Part shown: positions 1 to 5,396 of the stretch, in pieces
How the letters are laid out: each line of letters opens with the position of its first letter
Position numbering within the stretch: the stretch's first letter is position 1
Origin: CAVPGH01 sp046726955
Lineage (GTDB): Bacteria; Acidobacteriota; Vicinamibacteria; Fen-336
Assembly: GCA_046726955.1 (NCBI GenBank)
Contig: JBKPBQ010000514.1
Location: 1 to 7,200, forward strand
Direction: 5' to 3'
Length of the DNA: 7,200 nucleotides
Program-made: the position numbers and the translations under genes
The notes under the pieces: model-generated
Seen by the model: only the letters and a program-made list of their open reading frames with translations
What the model was told of the DNA's origin: nothing
The model's database searches: none

Positions 1-171
1 GCCGCCCCCGCGAATCCCACGCCCACGCCCAACCCGCCGACCGCCAACCCCACACCGGTGCCCACCCCGACCCCCGTCGCGACGCCGACGCCGTCCCCGA
101 CACCGACCCCGACGCCCACGCCGGCTCCAACTCCGACACCCACGCCTGGTCCAACACCCACGCCGACGCCG
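1..171 (+). repeat. Thr-Pro dipeptide linker-coding repeat
   Basis: This is an imperfect 6-bp periodic array (ACN-CCN) encoding mostly Thr-Pro, interrupted by Ala, Asn, Val, Ser and Gly codons. Third codon positions vary freely, so the repeat is conserved as protein more than as DNA. It probably forms an extended, protease-resistant spacer between extracellular domains. The upstream edge is outside the window. Confidence 0.9.
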
Positions 172-825
172 TCTGTCTCGTACACGCTGTTCGTGTTCAA
201 GACTCCAGGCGGTCAAGAGATCGGCCGCGTGACGAGCGTGCCCGCCGGCATCGACTGCGGGACGCAGTGCCGGAGCCAGTCCGCTTCCTACGCGAGAGGG
301 ACGGTGGTGACGCTGACGGCCGAGGCCGTTCCGGGCGCGCTCTTCCAGGGTTGGACGAAGGACTGCTCGGGAAACGGCCTCTGCGTCCTGACGATGGACG
401 AGGACAAGGACGTCTTCGTGCACTTCCGGCCGAACTCGGGCGTCGCTTCCCCTCCCGGAACCTCCGCGACGGCGTCCGTCGTGCTCCGAAGCCATCTCGC
501 GCTCGCCGGCGGGCGAGGCGACGTGTCCGTCGGCGGAAGTGCCGTCTCCGTGGGCGCAGGCGTCGAGACGGAGGTCGCCTTGAACGCCGGTCCCGGCGAG
601 CACGTCGTCGAAGCATGGGTGCGGGAGGGCGTCGGCGAGGGCGTCTGGCGATTCGCGCTCTCCGCGACCGCATCCGGTCGCAGCATCCGAAGCGTGCTCG
701 CCGGCGAGCCCGTGAGCCTCACTCCCGAGGCCGTCGTCTTCCGCTTGAGGGGACGCCTGCCCCAGAAAGTCGCGTTCGTCGTCACCGTCGGTGCGCCCGA
801 TGGAGAGACTGCGCACGCTCGCTGA
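1..825 (+). CDS. Exported modular protein with Thr-Pro linker and InlB-B-repeat-like domain (5' end outside window)
   Basis: The frame is open from base 1, so the true start and N-terminus lie upstream. An in-frame GTG at 58 falls inside the linker and is not a credible start. The visible 274 residues begin with a Pro/Thr-rich linker (bases 1-171). Next comes an about 80-residue domain (184-426) resembling the bacterial repeat / divergent InlB B-repeat family, with the pattern GIDCG..C, then F.GW..DCSG.G.C.LTM and DKDVFVHF. Its four cysteines could form two disulfides, which suits an extracytoplasmic location. The last ~105 residues (478-789) form a module that I cannot name, with motifs VREG.GEGVWRFA, LAGEPVSLTP and VVFR.RG. 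The 184-789 part is closely similar to the end of the next gene, so the two are tandem paralogues. The role is unknown; surface adhesion or a structural function is a guess. No LPXTG or PEP-CTERM sorting signal is seen. Confidence 0.82.
   Translation, partial: AAPANPTPTPNPPTANPTPVPTPTPVATPTPSPTPTPTPTPAPTPTPTPGPTPTPTPSVSYTLFVFKTPGGQEIGRVTSVPAGIDCGTQCRSQSASYARGTVVTLTAEAVPGALFQGWTKDCSGNGLCVLTMDEDKDVFVHFRPNSGVASPPGTSATASVVLRSHLALAGGRGDVSVGGSAVSVGAGVETEVALNAGPGEHVVEAWVREGVGEGVWRFALSATASGRSIRSVLAGEPVSLTPEAVVFRLRGRLPQKVAFVVTVGAPDGETAHAR
184..789 (+). repeat. Paralogous 3' segment, copy 1
   Basis: These 202 codons are homologous to the 202 codons at 1759-2364. They cover the cysteine-containing B-repeat-like domain and the C-terminal module. 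By eye, roughly two thirds of the C-terminal module residues are identical between copies, with only single-residue gaps. The copies are therefore a diverged duplication, not a recent one. Confidence 0.85.
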
Positions 826-951
826 TCCCGAGAAAACGGGCGCGGCCTTCGACTCGACTATCCAGTTTCCGATCACGGCGTGGGCGTTCGCGGCCGTCCA
901 CGGCGCCAGATGCGCATTCGTTCTTGACGTGTCCTCGTCGGCCTGCTACCC
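826..951. other. Intergenic region between the two paralogues
   Basis: This 126-bp gap separates two same-strand genes. It contains a short hairpin (CCCG at 827-830, CGGG at 837-840) with no T-run after it, so no convincing terminator is seen. A possible promoter lies at its downstream end (924-952). No Shine-Dalgarno-like sequence precedes the next gene. Confidence 0.6.
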
Positions 952-952
952 A
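924..952 (+). promoter_or_regulatory. Candidate sigma70-type promoter for the second paralogue
   Basis: TTGACG at 924-929 is a near-consensus -35 hexamer. Seventeen bases later TACCCA (947-952) is a poor -10, partly rescued by a TG at 944-945 in the extended -10 position. Transcription would begin near 959, beyond the ATG at 952 and only a few bases before the ATG at 964. If the promoter is real, translation would be nearly leaderless from 964. This is a weak prediction. Confidence 0.25.
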
Positions 953-2397
953 TGGATATTTACATGCCCCGGGTCCCCAGGTCGGTTGCCGTCGGTCTTT
1001 GTGTCTTCCTGAGCGCGCGGCCGGCGATTCCCCAGGCTCCGCCCCGTTCCGAGCAGCCGACGATCGTGCACGAGCCGGTCGACTGCTTCGTGGCGGGACA
1101 GTACCCGCAGCTCGCGGCGTGTCTCCAACCGGCGCGAGACGTGGCTCGCGGGCGGCTCTACTTCCAGGCCGAGGGAAAGTCCGACTGGTACTACGTCGAG
1201 ATGAAGTCGGACTCGCCCTGCTGGAAGGGCGTGCTTCCGAAGCCGTCGTCGGCGCTCGTGGACCGCCACGTTCGCTACTACTTCGAGGCGACCTGGCGGA
1301 ATACGGCAACCGCGCGCACGAGCGAGTTCTCGCCGCTCGTCGTCAAGTCCAAGGCCGCCTGCCAGCGGCCTCGCGTGGCGGCGATCGCGGCGAGCGGACC
1401 CGCCGCTGTCCTGCCCCTCGTTCCCGCGGGGTTCTCGGTCGCCGGATTCCCGACGACGCTCGCCCTCGTGGGCGCGGGGGCTGTCGCAGTAGGCGGAGCC
1501 GCCGTAGTCGTGGCCGCACCGTCCACTCCGACGCCCACGCCGGCCCCCCAGCCGAGCGCCGTCCCGACGCCACTCCCCAACCCGTCGCCGATAGCGACCC
1601 CGACGCCGACGCCCACGCCGACCCCAACGCCCGGCCCCACTCCGACGCCGACGCCCACCCCGACTCCAACCCCGACGCCAACGCCCACGCCGACACCGAC
1701 GCCCACTCCGACTCCGACCCCAACTCCGACACCGACGCCAACTCCCACGCCGGGCCGCACGCTGTCCGTGCGCAAGACGCCGGTGGGGCAGATCCTGGGC
1801 ACCGTGGTGAGCAATCCGCCGGGCATCTCGTGCGGGCTGCTCTGCGAGAGCGCCTCCGCCTCGTTCCCCGCGAACACGGTGGTGACGCTCACGGCCCAGC
1901 CGCTGCCGGGCAACGGCTTTCACTGGACGGGAGACTGCTCCGGAGAGGGGGGCCCCTGCCAACTCACGATGGACGCGGACAAGGACGTCGTCCTTCACTT
2001 CACGGGGATGCGGCCGTCTGCCGAACCGGCGCCCGAGGCGAGCGCGTCCGCCCTCCTCCGCAGCCGCCTGGTCCTCTCCGGTGGCCGGGGCGAGATCGCC
2101 GTCGACGGCCGGACGATCTCACTGGGCGCGGGGACTGAGACGGAGATCGCGGCGAGCGCCGGCGCCGGCGACCACCTGGTCGAGGGATGGGTCCGCGAGG
2201 GCACCGGCGAGGGCGTCTGGCGCTTCGCCTTCGGGCCGGCGTCGCCCTCGGGCCGGAGCATCAGGAACGTCCTCGCCGGCGAGCCCGTCAGCCTCACCCC
2301 CGACGCGGTCGTCTTCCGCGTCCGGGGCAAGCTGCCCCAGAAGGTCTCGTTCGTCGTACACGTGCCCGCGTCCGAAGCCGGCGCCGCCGTGCGCTGA
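952..2397 (+). CDS. Secreted modular protein with Thr-Pro linker and InlB-B-repeat-like domain
   Basis: This 481-residue protein has no recognised overall family. Residues 1-29 look like a signal peptide; an ATG at 964 (Met5) would give an equally good one, and neither start has a Shine-Dalgarno. Residues 38-138 form a probable beta-rich domain with cysteines 45, 57, 90 and 137 and a WYYVEM strand; I cannot name it. Residues 153-190 are Gly/Ala/Val-rich and hydrophobic, possibly membrane-associated. Residues 191-267 are a Ser/Thr-Pro linker. Residues 270-350 match the divergent InlB B-repeat style, with cysteines 294, 298, 329 and 336, WTGDCSG, and DKDVVLHF. Residues 365-471 are the C-terminal module shared with the gene upstream (GEGVWRFAF, LAGEPVSLTP). 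The cysteines and linker argue for export. It converges with the TPR gene, 38 bp away. The function is unknown; a surface or envelope role is inferred. Confidence 0.87.
   Translation: MDIYMPRVPRSVAVGLCVFLSARPAIPQAPPRSEQPTIVHEPVDCFVAGQYPQLAACLQPARDVARGRLYFQAEGKSDWYYVEMKSDSPCWKGVLPKPSSALVDRHVRYYFEATWRNTATARTSEFSPLVVKSKAACQRPRVAAIAASGPAAVLPLVPAGFSVAGFPTTLALVGAGAVAVGGAAVVVAAPSTPTPTPAPQPSAVPTPLPNPSPIATPTPTPTPTPTPGPTPTPTPTPTPTPTPTPTPTPTPTPTPTPTPTPTPTPTPGRTLSVRKTPVGQILGTVVSNPPGISCGLLCESASASFPANTVVTLTAQPLPGNGFHWTGDCSGEGGPCQLTMDADKDVVLHFTGMRPSAEPAPEASASALLRSRLVLSGGRGEIAVDGRTISLGAGTETEIAASAGAGDHLVEGWVREGTGEGVWRFAFGPASPSGRSIRNVLAGEPVSLTPDAVVFRVRGKLPQKVSFVVHVPASEAGAAVR
1522..1752 (+). repeat. Long Ser/Thr-Pro linker-coding repeat
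   Basis: About 77 codons are dominated by alternating Thr and Pro (ACN-CCN, 6-bp period), with a less regular first third that includes Ala, Gln, Val, Leu, Asn and Ile. All synonymous third bases occur, which argues against very recent slippage. Because the unit is 6 bp, gain or loss of units would change linker length without shifting frame. The same DNA read in other frames gives Val-Gly or Asp-Ala repeats, which are artefacts. Confidence 0.92.
1759..2364 (+). repeat. Paralogous 3' segment, copy 2
   Basis: This is the homologue of 184-789, of the same length (202 codons). It carries the cysteine domain followed by the C-terminal module. Both copies lie immediately after a Thr-Pro linker and end 10-11 codons before their stop codons, so they are a matched two-domain cassette at the extreme C-terminus. 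Confidence 0.85.
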
Positions 2398-2399
2398 GT

Positions 2400-2417
2400 G
2401 TCGGGACGGGGCTCGAC
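2400..2417. other. Short stem-loop between convergent genes, possible weak terminator
   Basis: GTCGGG (2400-2405) can pair with CTCGAC (2412-2417), including one G-U pair, around a 6-base loop. It sits in the 38-bp gap between the stop codons of the converging genes. Neither strand has a T-run after the stem, so it is not a typical Rho-independent terminator. Confidence 0.25.
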
Positions 2418-2435
2418 AAGAAGACGGCGGAGCGG

Positions 2436-3908
2436 TCAGCTCTTCGCGAGCATCTCCTTCGCGCGCGTGCGGACGTAGGCGTAGTTCACGGCGAGCTCGT
2501 TGAAATTCGCGGCTTCCTTGCAGACCTCGCGCGCGCGGGCGGCGTCGCCCTTCCCCTGGAGCGCAGTGGCGAGGAGGTAGAGGACGCGCGGGTCGCGCTG
2601 GCTCGCCTGCTCCAGCTCCCCGACCGCGGCCGCCCAGCTCTTCTCGGCGACGGCGATGCGTCCCTGGAGCTCGTGCTGCTGGCGCACCTCGAAGGGGACC
2701 TTCTTCGCCGCCACCTGCTGCGCGTAGGCGGCGCTCTTCGTCTTCGCGGCGGCGAGGTCGCCCTTGGCGAGGGCCACGCGGGTCTCGTCGTAGAGCACGT
2801 TGCGGCGCGTGGCCTCCTTCACCTCGGGGGGAACGTTCGCCTTGTCCATCGTCTCCACCGTCTTGCGGTAGAACGGCGTCGCCTTGTCCGGCTGGCCCGC
2901 CTCGAGGAGGATGTCGCCCATCAGGTTCTGGTCGCCCGACGCGGCCGCGAGGTCGCCGCCCTTCTCGGCGATCGCGAGCATCTGCTCGACCTCGGCGAGG
3001 GCCTTGTCCGTCTCGCCCTCGTAGACGTAGGAGACCGCGGTCCAGAAGTGCGCCTGCCGCCGCTCGCCGTCGCTGCGCGCCACTGCCGCCAGTCGTCCGA
3101 GCGTCGTGCGGGCCTCCGCGCCCTTGCCCATGAACATCTGGTTGTTGCTGATGCCGATGTAGGAGGCCACGAAGTTCTTGTTCAGCGAGAGCGCCTTCTC
3201 GTAGTTCTTGATCGACTCGTCGTGGCGGCCCATCTTCATCAGGAGCTCGGCGTAGGAGTCGTACGGGTTCGGGTCGTCGGGGATGAGCTCGGTGTACTTC
3301 TTGAAAGTCTGCTCGGCCTCCGCGAACTTGCCCGTGAACCGGAGGGCGTATCCGAGCTGGTTGTAGGGCTGGGAGAACGAGGGGTTGAGGACCGTCGCCT
3401 TCTTGTAGGCCTCGATCGCGTTCGGGTAGTCCTGCTGGCCGAAGTAGAACTGGCCGAGCGCGTTCTGCACCCGCTCGTCCTTGGGGTAGAGCGCGGCGAG
3501 CTTCGTGAGGTCGGTCTTCTGCTCGGCGACGTTGCCCTTGACGCCCGCGTCGAAGGCCGCGATCTGCAGCCGCTCGCCCTCCGAGACCTTGGGGGCGAGG
3601 GCCACCGCCTCCTTGGCGGAGTCGAAGAACGACTTGGCGCTCGGCGCGGTGTTGGCGAGGCTCAGGTGGGCGAGGGCGAACGTCTTGTCCTTCGCCACCG
3701 CCTGCTCGAAGTAGGGCCGGGCGTCGCCGGCCCGGAGCTTCTCCACGAGATCTCGCCCCTGGAGGTAGAGCTTGCGCGCCTCCTCCGACGAGGTCGTGAT
3801 CGGTATCTTTTCCGTTCCCGTCTCCGCGGAGCGGGACACGGCGGCCGTACCCAGGCCGAGGATCGCGACTGCGCACGCGAGTGCGCGACGGCGTTCAAGA
3901 ATCTGCAT
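2436..3908 (-). CDS. Exported tetratricopeptide-repeat protein
   Basis: This 490-residue protein begins with a basic n-region and hydrophobic core (MQILERRR, then about 11-25) typical of a Sec signal peptide, with cleavage likely near residues 26-29. The rest is alpha-helical with repeated TPR signatures. The clearest are at about 146-178 (ALGQFYFGQQDYPNAIEAYKKA), 180-212 (QLGYALRFTGKFAEAEQTFKK) and 214-246 (YAELLMKMGRHDESIKNYEKAL). Weaker ones lie near 43-76, 248-280, 288-320, 325-357, 409-440 and 441-472. TPR arrays are protein-interaction scaffolds; no catalytic domain is visible, so the partner is unknown. The start is set by a strong AGGAGG four bases before the ATG. The gene follows the acyltransferase by 21 bp on the same strand and is probably co-transcribed with it. 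A lipoprotein reading (Cys12) is unlikely because the cysteine precedes the hydrophobic core. Confidence 0.92.
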   Translation of the reverse strand: MQILERRRALACAVAILGLGTAAVSRSAETGTEKIPITTSSEEARKLYLQGRDLVEKLRAGDARPYFEQAVAKDKTFALAHLSLANTAPSAKSFFDSAKEAVALAPKVSEGERLQIAAFDAGVKGNVAEQKTDLTKLAALYPKDERVQNALGQFYFGQQDYPNAIEAYKKATVLNPSFSQPYNQLGYALRFTGKFAEAEQTFKKYTELIPDDPNPYDSYAELLMKMGRHDESIKNYEKALSLNKNFVASYIGISNNQMFMGKGAEARTTLGRLAAVARSDGERRQAHFWTAVSYVYEGETDKALAEVEQMLAIAEKGGDLAAASGDQNLMGDILLEAGQPDKATPFYRKTVETMDKANVPPEVKEATRRNVLYDETRVALAKGDLAAAKTKSAAYAQQVAAKKVPFEVRQQHELQGRIAVAEKSWAAAVGELEQASQRDPRVLYLLATALQGKGDAARAREVCKEAANFNELAVNYAYVRTRAKEMLAKS

Positions 3909-3910
3909 CG

Positions 3911-3918
3911 CTCCTCCT
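3911..3918 (-). promoter_or_regulatory. Ribosome binding site of the TPR gene
   Basis: Read on the minus strand, this is AGGAGGAG, with its AGGAGG core ending four bases before the ATG at 3908. It lies in the 21-bp gap after the acyltransferase stop codon and fixes the start of the TPR protein. Confidence 0.8.
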
Positions 3919-3929
3919 GTCGAAGGACG

Positions 3930-5264
3930 TTACCACCGCGTGCGCTCTTCGAGGAAGTGCGCGATCGAGCCCGCGTAGTAGCGCAGCAGCGGCTCTTCGC
4001 GGCGGTCGATCCGGAACGCGTCCTTCTCAGGGGTCACCACACGCCGCAGCGTGAACATCACGAGCGCGCGGTCGAGGATCTCCGCACTCGTCTTCTCGTC
4101 GCCGACGACGGGAGCACCCGCGGCCCGCAGCCGCGCGCGCAGCGCCTCCACGAGCGACTCCCACCGCGCGCGGTCGATCGCGTCGCCCTCGTGCTCGAGG
4201 AGGGCGGCGGCGGCGAGGGGGACGGCGGTGACGGGCATGACCGCGCCAATGCGGCGCATGACCTCGTCGGCGAGCTCCTGCAGTCGCGTCAAGCGCTCCT
4301 CGCGCGGCAGCGAGAGCACGCCGGGATGCGCCGCCAGCCACTCGTCGACGTCCAGCGGCGTCCCGAAGTTCACGCACGCCCGCCCGTAGCGGCGGGCGCG
4401 GCGCAGGAGGAAGCGCCCGGAGACCTTGAGGACGTAGGACGCGACCTCGCGGACCTGCTCGCGGCGGGGGAGCCTCTCCTCGGGAGACTGTGCCTCGCGC
4501 AGGAGCGAGCGGTCCTCGAGCACGCGGTCGTAGTTGAGCGCTACCGGGATGATGTGCAGCGGACGGTCGAAGCCGGGGTCCGCCTTGGTGCGGATCAGGT
4601 AGTCGAGGAGACCCAGCTTGGGCGGGCGGAATCGTCCGTCCCGGGTGAGACCGCCCTCCAGGAAGATCCCCTGCGTGACGCCGTTGCGCGTGATGAGCTG
4701 GACGTAGCGCTCGAGGACCTTGTGGTAGAGCGGCTCGCGGTAGCGACGCCGCACGAAGTAGGACCCGAAGCTCTTGAAGACGGCCTCCAGAGGCCAGACC
4801 CGCGCCCACTCGCCCACCGCGTAGGAGATCGCGACCTTGCCGGAGAGGACGTAGGCCACGACCACGTAGTCCACGTTCGAGCGGTGGTTCATGAGGTAGA
4901 GCACGGCGCTCGAGCGGGGTATGGCGTCGAGGGCCGCCCGAGCTTCGTAGCCCACGCTCACCTTGTAGAGCAGCGGGATGAGGAGCCGGGCGACGCCGTA
5001 GCCGAGGCGGTAGTACGAGATGAGGTTGAACGCGGGGACGATCTCCTGGACGTAGGTCCGCACCCGGTCCCACGCCTCCGCTTCGGTCTCGCCAGTTTCC
5101 TGGGCGTGCGTGCGGACGGCGGCGGCGATCTCCAAGTCCTCGAGGAGAGCCCGGCGCACGAGGTCCTTGTCCGTGAAGTGGAAACGGTCGATGCGCGAGC
5201 GGAACTCGCGGCGGATCGCGCGCGCCGATCGGAGCCCGCGGCGCTGGAGCCAGGTCTGGATCAT
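3930..5264 (-). CDS. PlsB-like glycerol-3-phosphate / lysophospholipid acyltransferase
   Basis: Proteins of this family transfer a fatty acyl group to glycerol-3-phosphate or lysophosphatidate at the cytoplasmic membrane, in early phospholipid synthesis. The 444 residues contain the ordered acyltransferase blocks. Block I is NHRSNVDY, the HX4D motif with His127 and Asp132. Block II is GSYFVRRRY (167-175). Block III is FLEGGLTRDGR with PPK at 214-216. Block IV is IIPVALNY (238-245). The N-terminal FHFTD (28-32) and helical regions are typical of PlsB-type proteins. It is much shorter than E. coli PlsB (about 800 residues), and block III has Leu206-Thr where PlsB usually has Arg-Ser, so the acceptor is uncertain. 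The ATG is the first possible start, because an in-frame TAG lies four codons upstream; no Shine-Dalgarno is visible. It leads a probable two-gene operon with the TPR gene and is divergent from the peptidase gene. Confidence 0.93.
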   Translation of the reverse strand: MIQTWLQRRGLRSARAIRREFRSRIDRFHFTDKDLVRRALLEDLEIAAAVRTHAQETGETEAEAWDRVRTYVQEIVPAFNLISYYRLGYGVARLLIPLLYKVSVGYEARAALDAIPRSSAVLYLMNHRSNVDYVVVAYVLSGKVAISYAVGEWARVWPLEAVFKSFGSYFVRRRYREPLYHKVLERYVQLITRNGVTQGIFLEGGLTRDGRFRPPKLGLLDYLIRTKADPGFDRPLHIIPVALNYDRVLEDRSLLREAQSPEERLPRREQVREVASYVLKVSGRFLLRRARRYGRACVNFGTPLDVDEWLAAHPGVLSLPREERLTRLQELADEVMRRIGAVMPVTAVPLAAAALLEHEGDAIDRARWESLVEALRARLRAAGAPVVGDEKTSAEILDRALVMFTLRRVVTPEKDAFRIDRREEPLLRYYAGSIAHFLEERTRW

Positions 5265-5284
5265 CGGCGGCGGCTAGACGCTAC

Positions 5285-5340
5285 ACGGGCGGCGCGACTC
5301 CAGGCAAGCCGCGATCCAACTCGCTGGAGCCGTCGCCCGT
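5285..5340. repeat. Imperfect inverted repeat between divergent genes
   Basis: ACGGGCGGCG (5285-5294) pairs with CGTCGCCCGT (5331-5340) over ten positions, with one G-T mismatch that is a G-U wobble in RNA. CTCCAG (5298-5303) pairs with CTGGAG (5324-5329) over six. A small asymmetric internal loop (3 versus 1 base) separates the two blocks, and the central loop is 20 bases. The element could be an operator, an RNA hairpin, or a copy of a dispersed palindromic repeat; the sequence alone does not decide. Confidence 0.6.
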
Positions 5341-5356
5341 CCGCCGCGACCGCGTG

Positions 5357-5365
5357 TGGTAGCTT
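5357..5365 (+). promoter_or_regulatory. Candidate extended -10 element for the peptidase gene
   Basis: TGGTAGCTT fits the TGnTAnnnT extended -10 pattern. It would start transcription near 5372, about 25 bases before the ATG and just upstream of the Shine-Dalgarno. No good -35 hexamer is seen at the expected distance; that position overlaps the right arm of the inverted repeat. Weak prediction. Confidence 0.3.
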
Positions 5366-5379
5366 GAAAATCCCGTCCT

Positions 5380-5386
5380 GGGAGGG
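5380..5386 (+). promoter_or_regulatory. Ribosome binding site of the M3 peptidase gene
   Basis: The purine-rich GGGAGGG lies 10 bases before the ATG at 5397. The spacing is slightly long, but this is the only Shine-Dalgarno-like sequence nearby and it supports the 5397 start. Confidence 0.6.
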
Positions 5387-5396
5387 AAGCGATCGC

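Larger units (their letters stand above)
5265..5396. other. Divergent intergenic region with shared control signals
   Basis: This 132-bp gap separates the 5' ends of the acyltransferase and peptidase genes, so it should hold both promoters. It contains a large imperfect inverted repeat (5285-5340) and an extended -10-like element for the peptidase (5357-5365). For the acyltransferase, the best minus-strand match is TTGCCT (5307-5302), an 18-bp spacer and TAGCGT (5283-5278). That match is weak and would leave only a few bases of leader. Confidence 0.6.

Noticed and set aside
827..840. Hairpin after the first gene's stop codon as a terminator
   Set aside because: The stem is only four base pairs and is followed by GC-rich sequence, not a T-run.
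791..1012. Small plus-strand open frame (73 codons) bridging the two paralogues
   Set aside because: It begins inside the first gene and ends inside the second, has no ribosome binding site, and encodes nothing recognisable.
1522..1752. CRISPR-like or minisatellite interpretation of the periodic DNA
   Set aside because: The period is 6 bp with synonymous variation and no spacers. It is a coding Thr-Pro repeat.
1278..1913. Minus-strand frame encoding a long Val-Gly repeat
   Set aside because: It is the reverse complement of the Thr-Pro linker. The plus-strand gene explains it, and the Val-Gly run is a by-product.
267..2138. 623-codon plus-strand frame spanning both paralogues and the gap between them
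   Set aside because: It is an Arg/Ala/Asp-rich out-of-frame reading of two recognisable genes, including an Asp-Ala-His reading of the Thr-Pro repeat. It has no domain or start signal.
2119..3876. 585-codon minus-strand frame overlapping the TPR gene
   Set aside because: It is a shifted reading of the TPR gene with Arg/Gly-rich low complexity. The TPR frame has a signal peptide, repeats and a ribosome binding site.
3870..3908. Lipoprotein signal in the TPR protein (Cys12)
   Set aside because: The cysteine comes before the hydrophobic core and the preceding residues do not make a lipobox, so a cleavable Sec signal fits better.
4027..5073. 348-codon minus-strand frame inside the acyltransferase gene
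   Set aside because: It is an alternative frame of the same strand with Arg/Pro/Gly-rich composition. The acyltransferase frame holds all four catalytic blocks.
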